Positions 15,501-24,802 of a stretch of DNA of 64,000 nt are shown piece after piece. The stretch lies in NCBI RefSeq assembly GCF_019710575.1, contig NZ_JAHWFK010000033.1, positions 62,001-126,000 on the forward strand, read 5' to 3'. How positions within the stretch are numbered: the stretch's first letter is position 1; every line of letters begins with the position of its first letter. The notes under the pieces are model-generated. The model made no database searches. It saw nothing but the letters and a program-made list of their open reading frames with translations, and was not told the DNA's origin. The position numbers and the translations under genes were made by a program. The stretch comes from Paractinoplanes polyasparticus (lineage in GTDB: Bacteria > Actinomycetota > Actinomycetes > Mycobacteriales > Micromonosporaceae).

Positions 15501-16681
15501 TCGGTGCGCAGGGCGACGACAGGGTCGAGGCGGCCGGCGCGCTGGGCGGGGACCACGCCGAAGATGATGCCGACGATCGCCGAGACGCCGAAGGCCAGGG
15601 CCAGCGACCACCACGTGATCGCGGCCGGGACCGGGGACAGCGCGTCGACCAGCAGCGCGGCGGTGACGCCGAGGGCCATGCCGAGCACGCCGCCGATCGT
15701 GGTGAGCAGCACCGCCTCGAGCAGGAACTGCACGCCGATGTCGCGGGGGCGGGCGCCGACGGCCTTGCGCAGGCCGATCTCCCTGGTCCGTTCGCGGACC
15801 GAGACCAGCATGATGTTGGAGACGCCGACGCCGCCGACGAGCAGGCTGATGCCCGCGATGGCGGCCAGCACCCCGGTCAGCACGCCGAGGATGTCGCCCA
15901 GCACGCCGAGGATCTGTTCCTGGGTGACGGCGCTGAAGTCGCTGTCGGGGTGGCGCTCGGTCAGGGTGTCGACGACGGCCGTGCTGAGCTGGTTGATGCG
16001 TTCGCGGTCGGGGGCCCGGATGGCCAGGCCGTCGATGCGCTCGGTGCCGAGCAGCCGCTGGGCCGCGGTGACGGGCACGTGCACCTCGCTGTCGCGGTCG
16101 ACGCCGAGGCTCTGGCCGAGCCGTTCGAACGTGCCGATGACCCGGAACCGGACGCCGCCGATGGTGATCTGCCGGCCGATCGGGTCGCGGTCGCCGAACA
16201 GGGTGGTGGCCGTGCCGGCGCCGAGCACCGCCACCCGGCGGCCGGTCGTCACATCCGTACGCGTGAGATAGGAACCCCGGTCGAGCCGGCGCACGAAGAC
16301 GGTCGGGGTGTTGTCGAGGACGCCCTGCATGCTGGCGAAGGCCGACCGGGAGCCGGCGCGCACGGTCTCGCCCGAGGCGATCGTGGCGGCGACCCGGTCG
16401 CGGTCGCCCACCACGCGGGCCACGGCCTCGACGTCGTCCAGCGTCATCGTCGAGGCGGCGGGGGCCGACCCGGCCTCGAGCCGGCCCGGCACGACCAGCA
16501 GCAGGTTGGAGCCGAGCCCCTCGACCTGCTGCTCGATCTGGCCCTTGGTGCCGGTGCCGATGCCGACCAGGGCCACCACCGCGGCCACGCCGATGACGAC
16601 CCCGAGCATGGTGAGGACGCTGCGCAACCGGTTGGCCCGCAGCGCGTCGAGCGCGACCCGCCACGCCTCGGCCACCCTCAT
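15497..16681 (-). CDS. MacB-like ABC transporter permease (FtsX fold)
   Basis: A 394-residue permease starting MRVAEAWRVALDALRANRLRS. TM1 (about 20-42) is followed by a large extracytoplasmic MacB_PCD domain (about 45-260) and three C-terminal helices containing the FtsX hallmark REIGLRKAVGA. It belongs to mechanotransmission exporters that work with an ATPase and a periplasmic or cell-wall adaptor, exporting peptides, antibiotics or lipoproteins. It is coupled to the ATPase gene by an ATGA overlap at 16678-16681 and to the EamA gene at 15497-15500. Length and topology are normal for the three-component actinobacterial type, where ATPase and permease are separate. Confidence 0.93.
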   Translation of the reverse strand: MRVAEAWRVALDALRANRLRSVLTMLGVVIGVAAVVALVGIGTGTKGQIEQQVEGLGSNLLLVVPGRLEAGSAPAASTMTLDDVEAVARVVGDRDRVAATIASGETVRAGSRSAFASMQGVLDNTPTVFVRRLDRGSYLTRTDVTTGRRVAVLGAGTATTLFGDRDPIGRQITIGGVRFRVIGTFERLGQSLGVDRDSEVHVPVTAAQRLLGTERIDGLAIRAPDRERINQLSTAVVDTLTERHPDSDFSAVTQEQILGVLGDILGVLTGVLAAIAGISLLVGGVGVSNIMLVSVRERTREIGLRKAVGARPRDIGVQFLLEAVLLTTIGGVLGMALGVTAALLVDALSPVPAAITWWSLALAFGVSAIVGIIFGVVPAQRAGRLDPVVALRTE

Positions 16682-17361
16682 GCGTCGGCCTCCGAGACGA
16701 TCAGGCCGTCGCGCATGACGATCTGGTGCTCGGCGCGGGCGGCCACCTCGCGGTCGTGGGTGACCAGCACGACGGCGACGCCCTCGGCGTTGAGCGATTC
16801 GAGCAGGGCGAGCACCGACTGGCCGGTGGCCGAGTCGAGATTGCCGGTGGGCTCGTCGGCCAGCAGCACCGACGGGCCGGTGACCAGGGCCCGGGCGATC
16901 GCCACGCGCTGCTGCTCGCCGCCGGACATCTGATTGGGGCGGTGGTCGACGCGGTGCGACAACCCGACGCGGCCGAGCATCTCGGTGGCCCGGGCCCGCC
17001 GCTCGCGCCGGCCGATGCCGCGGTAGACCAGCGGCAGGGCGACGTTGTCGCGGGCCGTGGTGCGGGCGAGCAGATGGAACGACTGGAAGACGAACCCGAT
17101 GGTCTCGTTGCGCAGCTTGGCCATCTCGCCCGGGGTGAGCCCGGAGACGTCCCGCCCACCGATCAGCAGGGTGCCGCCGGTGGGGCGGTCGAGGCCGCCG
17201 AGCAGGTGCATCAGCGTCGACTTGCCCGAGCCGGAGGTGCCGACGATGGCCAGGTAGTCGCCGGGCTCGATGGTCAGCGACACGCCCCGCAGCGCGGGCA
17301 CGGACACGCCGTCGAGGTCGTAGGTGCGGCTGACGCCGGTCGCGACGATGGCCGCCGTCAT
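16678..17361 (-). CDS. ABC transporter ATP-binding protein (MacB/LolD-like)
   Basis: A 227-residue ATPase with Walker A GTSGSGKST (about 36-44), Q-loop in VFQSFHLL, signature MSGGEQQRVAIARAL, Walker B VLLADEPTGNLDS and the switch His in VTHDREVA. The LAR(T)..N(V)ALPLVYRG segment is typical of the LolD/MacB subfamily. It energises the adjacent FtsX-fold permease. The start codon overlaps the adaptor's stop (ATGA, 17358-17361), so subunits are probably made in fixed proportion. Confidence 0.96.
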   Translation of the reverse strand: MTAAIVATGVSRTYDLDGVSVPALRGVSLTIEPGDYLAIVGTSGSGKSTLMHLLGGLDRPTGGTLLIGGRDVSGLTPGEMAKLRNETIGFVFQSFHLLARTTARDNVALPLVYRGIGRRERRARATEMLGRVGLSHRVDHRPNQMSGGEQQRVAIARALVTGPSVLLADEPTGNLDSATGQSVLALLESLNAEGVAVVLVTHDREVAARAEHQIVMRDGLIVSEADA

Positions 17362-18677
17362 GAGGGCCGGTCGCCCGGCTGGATCTCGTCGGCGCCCGAG
17401 ACCGCTATGCGCTGGCCGGCGTCGAGGCCGCCGGTGACCTGGACGATGTCCTCACCCTGCACGCCGAGGGTCACCGGCACCCGCTCGTAGCTGTCGCCGC
17501 GGACCGCCCACACCGTGTCGCGCCCGTCGACGTTGATGATGGCCGAGGCGGGCACGGTGACGGCGTCGTCGGCCTCGCGCACCTGCAGCCGGATCACCGC
17601 GCTCATGCCGGGCCGGGGCGAGGGCGCGTCCTCGCCGGGGGTGAGGTCGAGGCGAACCTTGTACGAAACCCCGCCGCGCGCCGACGTGGTCGGGAGCAGG
17701 TCGATGGAGCGCACGCTCGCCGCGTAGGCCGAACCGGTGGCCGCGTCGAGCTCGACGGTGGCCTTGACCCCGGGCTTGACCAGCAGCACGTCGGTCTCGT
17801 CGACCTCGGCCAGCAGCCCGAGGCGGCTCACGTCGACCACGGTGAACAGCGGGGTGCCGGCCGCGACGTAGGCGCCCCGGGGCACGGCCGTGTCGACCCC
17901 GGGCAGCCCACTGCCCCCACCGGCCGCGGCCGGAGCAGCGCCGCCGGATGACAGCAGGTCGCCCAGCGACGACGGACTCGCCCCGGCCGTGCCGCCGAAC
18001 TGCACGACCCCCGCCACCGGCGCCCGCAGGGTCAGCGCCTCGACGGCCGCGTCGGCCAGCTCGTAAGCCTGCTGGGCCTGCAGCCGTTGGGCCGCCGACA
18101 GCGAGCTGACCGCCTCGCCCAGCGACGCCACGCCCCGCTCGACCGAGCGCAGGGCCGCAGCCGCCGCGGACGAGGCCGCCGAGTATTGCTGGTTGGCCGC
18201 GTCGACCTGTTTGAGGAGCACCTCGCGCAGGGCCGGGTCGGCGATCCTGGCGGCGGCCGCCCGGGCCTGCTCGAAGGCGTCGGCCGCCTGCTTGTCGGTC
18301 TTGCGCCGTACAGAAGAGAAGCCGCTCGAGGAAGAGAAGCCGCCCCCACCGCGGGACGCCTCGTCGAGCGCCCGCTCGGCGGAGCGGCGCCGGGCCTCGA
18401 GCTCGGGAGCGTCGATGACCGCGAGGACCTGGCCCTTGCTGACCCGGCGGCCGGGCTCGACCCGCAGGTCGTCGAGGGTGCCGGCGGCGGGCGCGCTGAC
18501 CGTGGCCGCGGCCCGGGCGGTCACCGAGCCGGGCGCCTCGACGATCTCGGCCACCGTGCCGCGCGTGGCCTCGCCCAGGCGCACGTCGGTCGGCTCGTCA
18601 CCGCAGGAAGCGGCGGTCGACGAGACCAGCAGGACCCCGGCGACGGCAAGAACAAAAGGGCGGCGGTGTTCGGACAC
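17358..18677 (-). CDS. MacA/HlyD-like adaptor lipoprotein
   Basis: A 439-residue adaptor. The N-terminal hydrophobic segment ends in a lipobox-like SSTAASC (Cys about 25), so it is probably a lipid-anchored extracytoplasmic protein. A first half-lipoyl/barrel-sandwich motif (APAAGTLDDLRVEPGRRVSKGQVLAVID) precedes a long Ala-rich helical hairpin (about 75-205). The second lipoyl half (RAPVAGVVQ), a beta-barrel domain and a membrane-proximal domain follow. A Ser/Gly patch (GGGGFSSSSGFSS) interrupts the hairpin. GTG 18677 is chosen because a TAGAGT box ends 7 nt before it; GTG 18686 and 18707 are alternatives. It is the first gene of a four-gene coupled operon. Confidence 0.9.
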   Translation of the reverse strand: MSEHRRPFVLAVAGVLLVSSTAASCGDEPTDVRLGEATRGTVAEIVEAPGSVTARAAATVSAPAAGTLDDLRVEPGRRVSKGQVLAVIDAPELEARRRSAERALDEASRGGGGFSSSSGFSSVRRKTDKQAADAFEQARAAAARIADPALREVLLKQVDAANQQYSAASSAAAAALRSVERGVASLGEAVSSLSAAQRLQAQQAYELADAAVEALTLRAPVAGVVQFGGTAGASPSSLGDLLSSGGAAPAAAGGGSGLPGVDTAVPRGAYVAAGTPLFTVVDVSRLGLLAEVDETDVLLVKPGVKATVELDAATGSAYAASVRSIDLLPTTSARGGVSYKVRLDLTPGEDAPSPRPGMSAVIRLQVREADDAVTVPASAIINVDGRDTVWAVRGDSYERVPVTLGVQGEDIVQVTGGLDAGQRIAVSGADEIQPGDRPS

Positions 18678-18684
18678 GCACGCC

Positions 18685-18690
18685 ACTCTA
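18685..18690 (-). promoter_or_regulatory. Leaderless-type -10 box (TAGAGT) for the MacA-like operon
   Basis: TAGAGT on the minus strand ends 7 nt before GTG 18677 with no ribosome site. It also decides the start: an initiation codon at 18707 would lie upstream of this promoter. Confidence 0.45.
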
Positions 18691-18714
18691 TGTCGGCCCA
18701 CCGACAAGAAAGGA

Positions 18715-18749
18715 ACGAAGGCGGACCCCCCGTGGTGGCCCGCCTTCGT
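18715..18749 (-). terminator. Intrinsic terminator after the L,D-transpeptidase gene
   Basis: A perfect 10-bp stem ACGAAGGCGG / CCGCCTTCGT (18715-18724 with 18740-18749) and a 15-nt loop are followed on the minus strand by the pyrimidine-rich TCCTTTCTTGTC. It lies 16 nt beyond the stop at 18765. Confidence 0.8.
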
Positions 18750-18764
18750 CCAGTGGTGAAGCGA

Positions 18765-19493
18765 TCAGGTGCCGGGACGACGCCCGATCAGCTTGACCCG
18801 CATACCGATCTTGCCGACGTTCCAGTACGTGCGAGCGTCGCTCGGCAGAAGGTTCACGCAGCCGTGGGACCCGCGCCACTTGTCGTGGATGTAGGTCGTC
18901 GTCTGGTGGAAGCCCTTACCGCCCTGGAAGCGCTGCCAGTAGGGCAGCCACACCTCGTACGGGTCGGACCATTCCTTCTTCGTGCGCTTGTTGATCTTGT
19001 ATGTGCCGGCGGGCGTGCGGTAGTTCTTCATGCCCGTGCGGACCACGGTCGGAGCGGCGAACTGCTTGCCGTTCTTCATGATCCACGACGTCTGCTGCGT
19101 CAGGTTGACGCAGAACGTGTAGCCCGACTTCTTCGGCTTGCATGCCGCGACCTTGGTGGCCGCGAGGCGCTTGGCCACGTCCCACGTCGTCGGGCCGGCC
19201 AGACCAGCGGCGGGCTGAATGCCGTACCGCTTCTGGAACTTCTTGATGATCTTGCAGTCGGCGGCGGACTGCTTGCCGTCGACCTTGGTCTTGCCGAACA
19301 TGCCGATCTTGTTGATCAGCGTCTCGACCTGCTTCTGGTACTTGCCGGTCGAACAGCCCGCCGCGGCGGCTTTGGTCACCACTGTCGTAGCCACGGCGGC
19401 GCTCGCCCCGGCCGGTGACAGCGCCACCGCGCCGAGACCGCCGCCGACCATCGCCGCCAACGCGACTCCGGCCGCAACCCGTCTCGATCCCAC
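18765..19493 (-). CDS. Secreted L,D-transpeptidase (YkuD) with peptidoglycan-binding-like domain
   Basis: A 242-residue exported protein. GTG 19493 follows GGGGAGG with 7-nt spacing. It has a signal peptide of about 32 residues ending near AGASA, then a Cys-paired helical region (CSTGKYQKQVETLINKIG ... ADCKIIKKFQKRYGIQP) resembling a PG_binding_1 domain. The C-terminal YkuD domain has YIHDKWRGSHGCVNL; the catalytic Cys is about residue 212. It should form 3-3 cross-links in peptidoglycan or attach proteins to it. It sits after the CAP gene on the same strand but has its own ribosome site and terminator. Confidence 0.92.
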   Translation of the reverse strand: MGSRRVAAGVALAAMVGGGLGAVALSPAGASAAVATTVVTKAAAAGCSTGKYQKQVETLINKIGMFGKTKVDGKQSAADCKIIKKFQKRYGIQPAAGLAGPTTWDVAKRLAATKVAACKPKKSGYTFCVNLTQQTSWIMKNGKQFAAPTVVRTGMKNYRTPAGTYKINKRTKKEWSDPYEVWLPYWQRFQGGKGFHQTTTYIHDKWRGSHGCVNLLPSDARTYWNVGKIGMRVKLIGRRPGT

Positions 19494-19624
19494 TGTGGTT
19501 CCTCCCCAGAAACGTGTGCGCACATAGAAGCACAGCAGTGCCGCTCACGACTCCCCGGGAAGGAGCGTGGCGCGAAACCGGTAGGTCACATCGGTCCGCG
19601 CGCACGCCGCTTGAGAGAAGTTCG

Positions 19625-20554
19625 TCAGGATTCCGGGGTAGCGAAGTCCTGCACCCAGTACGGGGTGCGGTCGCGCGCGATGGCCAGGCCGACACCCATC
19701 TCGTGCAGCCGGCAGTCGAGGATGTTCTCGCGGTGGGTGGGGCTGTTCATCCAGCCGTTGACCACCTCGTACGCGCTGTCGGCGCCGCGGGCGATGTTCT
19801 CGCCGTAACGCTTCCACCTGTATCCCCGGTCGCTCACCCGGTCGCCCGCGCTGTCGCCGCTGGGCGACTCGTGTGCGAAGTAGTCGCGGCGAGCCATGTC
19901 GGCCGCGTGGTCGTTGGCCGCCTCGATCAGCCGCCGGTCCAGAGTGAATGGATCGCAGCCGCCGTGCCGCCGGTTCTGGTTGATCAGGCGGAGGACCCGC
20001 TGCTGCACGGGCGCGGCCGGGCTGGCTGAGACATCGGAAGCGGTGACGGCCTGGCGTGCGCCGGCCATCACGTCGGCGGCGGGCCGCTGCACCTGGCGCG
20101 GCTGTTCCCGCACGACCCTGGGCTGCTCGCGGTGCTGTTGCTTCGGCTGCGCCGCGAGGGCCTGATGCTTGGGCCGAGTGGGGGCCTGGGCGTCATCCCG
20201 TACGGAGTTCTGAGGCTGAGCCGGGGGCAGAGCGACCCGGTTCTGCTGCCGGCGCACGTGGTCGTCGCCCTGGACGGAGGAGCCGGGCCGGGAACGGGAG
20301 TCGTCGAGCGCCGGCCCCCGACCGGCGGACGGCTCGCCGTCGCCGGAGTCGCCGGAGTCATCGGAATCGCCGCCTGCCAAGTCGCCGCCGGAGAAGCCGC
20401 TCCCGTCGTCACCGCCCCCGAACAGGCTCGGCCACCAGAAGCTGCTCCAGCCCGGCGTTTCCGGCCTCTCGTCGGCGGCCGCCGAGGTCGCCACGAAGCC
20501 GCCCCCGAGCAGAAGCGCCGCCGCCGCACTGACCACCACGACTGGTTTCCGCAT
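19625..20554 (-). CDS. Secreted CAP-domain (SCP/PR1-like) protein
   Basis: A 309-residue protein starting MRKPVVVVSAAAALLLGGG, a signal peptide with likely cleavage near SAAA-DE. An Asp/Gly/Ser-rich low-complexity region (about 35-90) and a Gln/Arg/Pro-rich linker follow. The C-terminal CAP domain (about 185-309) shows LRLINQNRRHGGC, the active-cavity type HAADMARRDYFAHESPSG and RYGENIARG, and NGWMNSPTHRENIL. Bacterial CAP proteins are extracellular and their molecular role is largely unknown. GGGG lies 4-7 nt before the ATG. It is followed 131 nt later by the L,D-transpeptidase gene, suggesting a cell-wall context. Confidence 0.9.
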   Translation of the reverse strand: MRKPVVVVSAAAALLLGGGFVATSAAADERPETPGWSSFWWPSLFGGGDDGSGFSGGDLAGGDSDDSGDSGDGEPSAGRGPALDDSRSRPGSSVQGDDHVRRQQNRVALPPAQPQNSVRDDAQAPTRPKHQALAAQPKQQHREQPRVVREQPRQVQRPAADVMAGARQAVTASDVSASPAAPVQQRVLRLINQNRRHGGCDPFTLDRRLIEAANDHAADMARRDYFAHESPSGDSAGDRVSDRGYRWKRYGENIARGADSAYEVVNGWMNSPTHRENILDCRLHEMGVGLAIARDRTPYWVQDFATPES

Positions 20555-20857
20555 ACCCCGTAATCCCCATCCTCCAGGGCCACCCGGCCGCTCCGGGTCA
20601 CCTCCACCGGAGGTCAACGTCACAAACCGGGCACGGTCACTTGCGGTCCGCCCAGCCGTCACCGGGCAGGCACCGGCCGGTGTCGCTGCCACGGGGAGCG
20701 CCAGCAGGAGTTTTGCCGTTTCTCCGGGCAGCACGGACGTCGCACAAACGCACCGACAAACCGGACAGTTCATGCGTACGGGGTAAGCCTGCGGTGCTGT
20801 TGTTCCCGTCCGTGCGGAGGTCGCAGCGCCGGGCAGCGGACTGGCAACCTCGTCGCG
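20555..20857. other. Divergent intergenic region (303 bp) with a 12-bp palindrome
   Basis: It separates the CAP gene (minus) from the acyltransferase gene (plus). No gene is supported. CACCGGCCGGTG at 20671-20682 is a perfect palindrome and might be an operator. No clear -10 boxes close to either start were found. Confidence 0.4.
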
Positions 20858-22273
<1,416 letters not shown>

Positions 22274-22314
22274 GCGGTGTGAAGGAATCTCGGAAAAGCG
22301 GGATGAAGGCTCGC

Positions 22315-22320
22315 TAATCT
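22315..22320 (+). promoter_or_regulatory. Leaderless-type -10 box (TAATCT) for the chemosensory operon
   Basis: TAATCT ends 6 nt before ATG 22327, with no Shine-Dalgarno. It is the only promoter-like element before the seven-gene operon. CGGAAA lies 18 nt further upstream as a poor -35. Confidence 0.5.
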
Positions 22321-22326
22321 GAGCGA

Positions 22327-22827
22327 ATGCGGCAGTACGGACAAGCGCCCGCGCACGCCGACGAGAGCGCCGGCGCCGGAGTGGTTGCGCTCGTCTTCCG
22401 GGCCGGCCCGCTGCTGTGTGCGGTCCAACTGGACGAGGTCGTCGAGACCATGCGGCCGCTGGAGGCCCGCGCTCTGGCCGGCACCCCGCCCTTCGTGCGC
22501 GGCATCACCGTGCTGCGCGGCGTGCCCACCCCGGTCATCGACGTGTCGCGGCTGCTCGGGGGCGGGCCGGCCGACGCCGAGCGCTACCTGGCCGTCCGCA
22601 CCGAGCGCGGCACCATCGCGCTGGCGACCGGCGAGGTGCTCGGCATCCGGGTCGTCGAGGCCGAGGCCACCGGTGGCCACCCGGCGCTGCTCGGCGGCGG
22701 CAGCACCCGCATGGTCGCGGGCGTCGGCACCCTCGGCGCCGAGCCGCTCCTGCTGCTGCAGAGCCTGCGCGCGGTGCCCGACGAGGTCTGGGAAGCGGCA
22801 GCCGTGAACGCGGGTGAGCCCTCGTGA
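22327..22827 (+). CDS. cheW: CheW-like coupling protein 1
   Basis: A 166-residue single CheW domain. The N-terminal strand VVALVFRAGPLLCAVQLDEVVETMRP, then GTPPFVRGITVLRGVPTPVIDVSRLLG, is the classical CheW SH3-like pattern that docks CheA and receptors. It is the first gene of the operon; GTGA at 22824-22827 overlaps the start of cheR. The operon also encodes a second CheW-like protein, as in Wsp-type systems where WspB and WspD serve different partners. Confidence 0.92.
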   Translation: MRQYGQAPAHADESAGAGVVALVFRAGPLLCAVQLDEVVETMRPLEARALAGTPPFVRGITVLRGVPTPVIDVSRLLGGGPADAERYLAVRTERGTIALATGEVLGIRVVEAEATGGHPALLGGGSTRMVAGVGTLGAEPLLLLQSLRAVPDEVWEAAAVNAGEPS

Positions 22828-24236
22828 GCGACTCGGCGCACGTCGCCCGCTTCCGCGAGCTGCTGGCCCGGCTGCTGGGCTGGACCTTCGCCGACAACGA
22901 CGCCCCGCCGCTGGCCGGCCTGCTGCGGGACCGGGCCGACGACCACGGGATGAGCGTCGGCGCCTACCTGGCCCGGCTGGCCTCGCGACCCTGGGAGGCC
23001 GAGCTGTCGGTGCTCGTCGAGCGGCTCAGCATCACCGAGACCTACTTCTTCCGGCACGGCGAGCAGTTCACGGCGCTGCGCGAGGACGCCCTGCCCGAGC
23101 GGGCCGACGCCCGCTCGTCGCAGCGGATCCTGCGGATGCTCTCGGTGGCCTGCTCGTCCGGCGAGGAGGCGTACTCGCTGGCCATCAGCGGGCGGCAGGT
23201 GCGGTCCGACCCCGACTGGATCATCGACGTGACCGGCATCGACGCCAACCCGGCGGTGCTGCGCAAGGCGGACGCGGCCTGGTACTCCGCGTGGTCGCTG
23301 CGGGAGACGCCGGACGCTGTGCGCCGGCGCTGGTTCTGTCCCGACGACGGCGGTTTCCGGGTGGTCGACGAGATCCGCCGCCTGGTGCGTTTCCGGCGGG
23401 TGAACGTGGCCGAGTCCGGCGACGGCGTCTGGAACCACGGCCAGTACGACGTCATCTTCTGCCGCAACCTGCTGATGTACCTGACCCCGGCGGTGACCTC
23501 GGCGCTGGTCGAGCGGATGACCAACGCGCTCGCGCCCGGTGGCTATCTGTTCCTCGGGCACACCGACTCGCTCGGCCGCGACCCGGCCGGGCTGGAACTG
23601 CGGCACACCCACAGGACGTTCTACTACCGCCGCGCGGGTGGCCCGCCCCCGGCCCAGCGGATTTCGTCGCTGCCGGCCCCGGGCGAGTCGTCCGCCGTAG
23701 CCCCGGAACCGGGAACGCCCGCGCCGCGGATGGACGACGACATCTACGAGCGCAGCCTCGACCTGCTGCGGCAGGAGCGTTTCAGCGCCGCGCTGGAGCT
23801 GATCGCCGTGCCCCGGACCGGCATGCCGGGGGCCCGCGACCAGCTGCTGCACGGCGTTCTGCTCGCCCAGTCGGGCCGGCTGAGCGAGGCGATCGAGCTG
23901 GCCCGCCGGCTGAGCGAGGAGAACGGCCTCAACGCGGACGCGCACCAGCTGCTCGGGCTCTGCCTGGAGGACGGCTCAGCGGTGGCTGAGGCCATCGGGC
24001 AGTACCGCCTGGCCGCGTACCTGGACCCGGGGTTCGCCCTGCCCCGGATGCGGCTGGGGCAGCTCGCGCGGCGGCAGGGCGACGACCGCGTCGCGGCCGG
24101 TGAGCTGGAGCGCGCGCTGGAGCTGCTGGCGCGGGAGGACGACGAGCGCATCACCCTGTTCGGCGGGGGTTTCGGCCGCCTCGCGCTGACCGTGGTGTGC
24201 CGCTCCGAACTCGACGCGTGCGCGGTGCGCCCGTGA
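22824..24236 (+). CDS. cheR: CheR methyltransferase with C-terminal TPR region (WspC-like)
   Basis: A 470-residue protein. The N-terminal helical CheR domain has the TETYFFR motif. The SAM-binding methyltransferase domain has LSVACSSGEEAYSL, VTGIDAN, VIFCRNLLMYL and FLGHTDSLG. A Pro-rich linker (about 270-305) follows, and the last 160 residues form tandem TPR-like helices (HGVLLAQSGRLSEAIELARRL, HQLLGLCLEDGSAVAEAIGQYRLAAYLDPG). It methylates receptor glutamates. The TPR tail is characteristic of CheR proteins in alternative-function (Wsp-like) systems. It starts inside the cheW stop (GTGA) and its own stop overlaps the second cheW. Confidence 0.95.
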   Translation: MSDSAHVARFRELLARLLGWTFADNDAPPLAGLLRDRADDHGMSVGAYLARLASRPWEAELSVLVERLSITETYFFRHGEQFTALREDALPERADARSSQRILRMLSVACSSGEEAYSLAISGRQVRSDPDWIIDVTGIDANPAVLRKADAAWYSAWSLRETPDAVRRRWFCPDDGGFRVVDEIRRLVRFRRVNVAESGDGVWNHGQYDVIFCRNLLMYLTPAVTSALVERMTNALAPGGYLFLGHTDSLGRDPAGLELRHTHRTFYYRRAGGPPPAQRISSLPAPGESSAVAPEPGTPAPRMDDDIYERSLDLLRQERFSAALELIAVPRTGMPGARDQLLHGVLLAQSGRLSEAIELARRLSEENGLNADAHQLLGLCLEDGSAVAEAIGQYRLAAYLDPGFALPRMRLGQLARRQGDDRVAAGELERALELLAREDDERITLFGGGFGRLALTVVCRSELDACAVRP

Positions 24237-24802
24237 CCGCCCGCTCCGGCTCGGTCTCCCGGCGCGTCGACCAGCTGCGCGACGACTTCGACCGGTCCTT
24301 CGCCGAGCCGGCCCGCAGCCATGACGAGGAGCATCTGGAGCTCCTGACCGTCCGGGCCGGCGGGCGCCCGTACGCGATCAAGCTCTCGCAGAGTTCCGGC
24401 GTGCACCCCGACCGCCCGGTGACGCCCCTGCCCGGGCCCCTGCCCGCGCTGCTCGGCCTGGCCGGATTCGCCGGGGCGGTGGTGCCCGTCTACGACCTCG
24501 CCGCGCTGCTCGACCATCCGGTTGCCGAGGTGCCGCGCTGGCTGGTCCTGGCGGCCGGCACGCCGCCGCTCGGGCTGGCCTTCCACGAGTTGGACGGGCA
24601 TGTGCGGGCCGCCGTCTCGGACATCATCCGCGAGACGGGTCAGGACGGCGAGGACGGCGGCCGCGGCCGCGGCGGCACCCTGCGCGGGCTCGTCGACCTG
24701 CCCGGCGGCAGCCGCCCGATCATCGACATCCCGGCCGCGCGGGCCCTGGTGCACGCGCTGGCCGGACACGCGCAAGCCACCGACGAGGAGAACGCACCAT
24801 GA
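24233..24802 (+). CDS. CheW-like coupling protein 2 (WspD-like position)
   Basis: A 189-residue protein, with GTG 24233 chosen because it forms the same GTGA overlap as its neighbour. An N-terminal helix ([19 protein letters not shown]) precedes a CheW domain with [45 protein letters not shown] and a [12 protein letters not shown] end. An Asp/Gly-rich loop ([13 protein letters not shown]) interrupts the domain. N-terminal helices before the CheW fold also occur in WspD. ATGA at 24799-24802 overlaps the receptor gene. Confidence 0.9.
   Translation: MTARSGSVSRRVDQLRDDFDRSFAEPARSHDEEHLELLTVRAGGRPYAIKLSQSSGVHPDRPVTPLPGPLPALLGLAGFAGAVVPVYDLAALLDHPVAEVPRWLVLAAGTPPLGLAFHELDGHVRAAVSDIIRETGQDGEDGGRGRGGTLRGLVDLPGGSRPIIDIPAARALVHALAGHAQATDEENAP

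Noticed and set aside
20555-20857. Possible c-di-AMP (ydaO) riboswitch before the secreted CAP-domain gene
   Set aside because: Actinobacterial cell-wall genes often carry one, but I could not find its conserved core sequences here. A covariance-model search of this 300-bp region would settle it.
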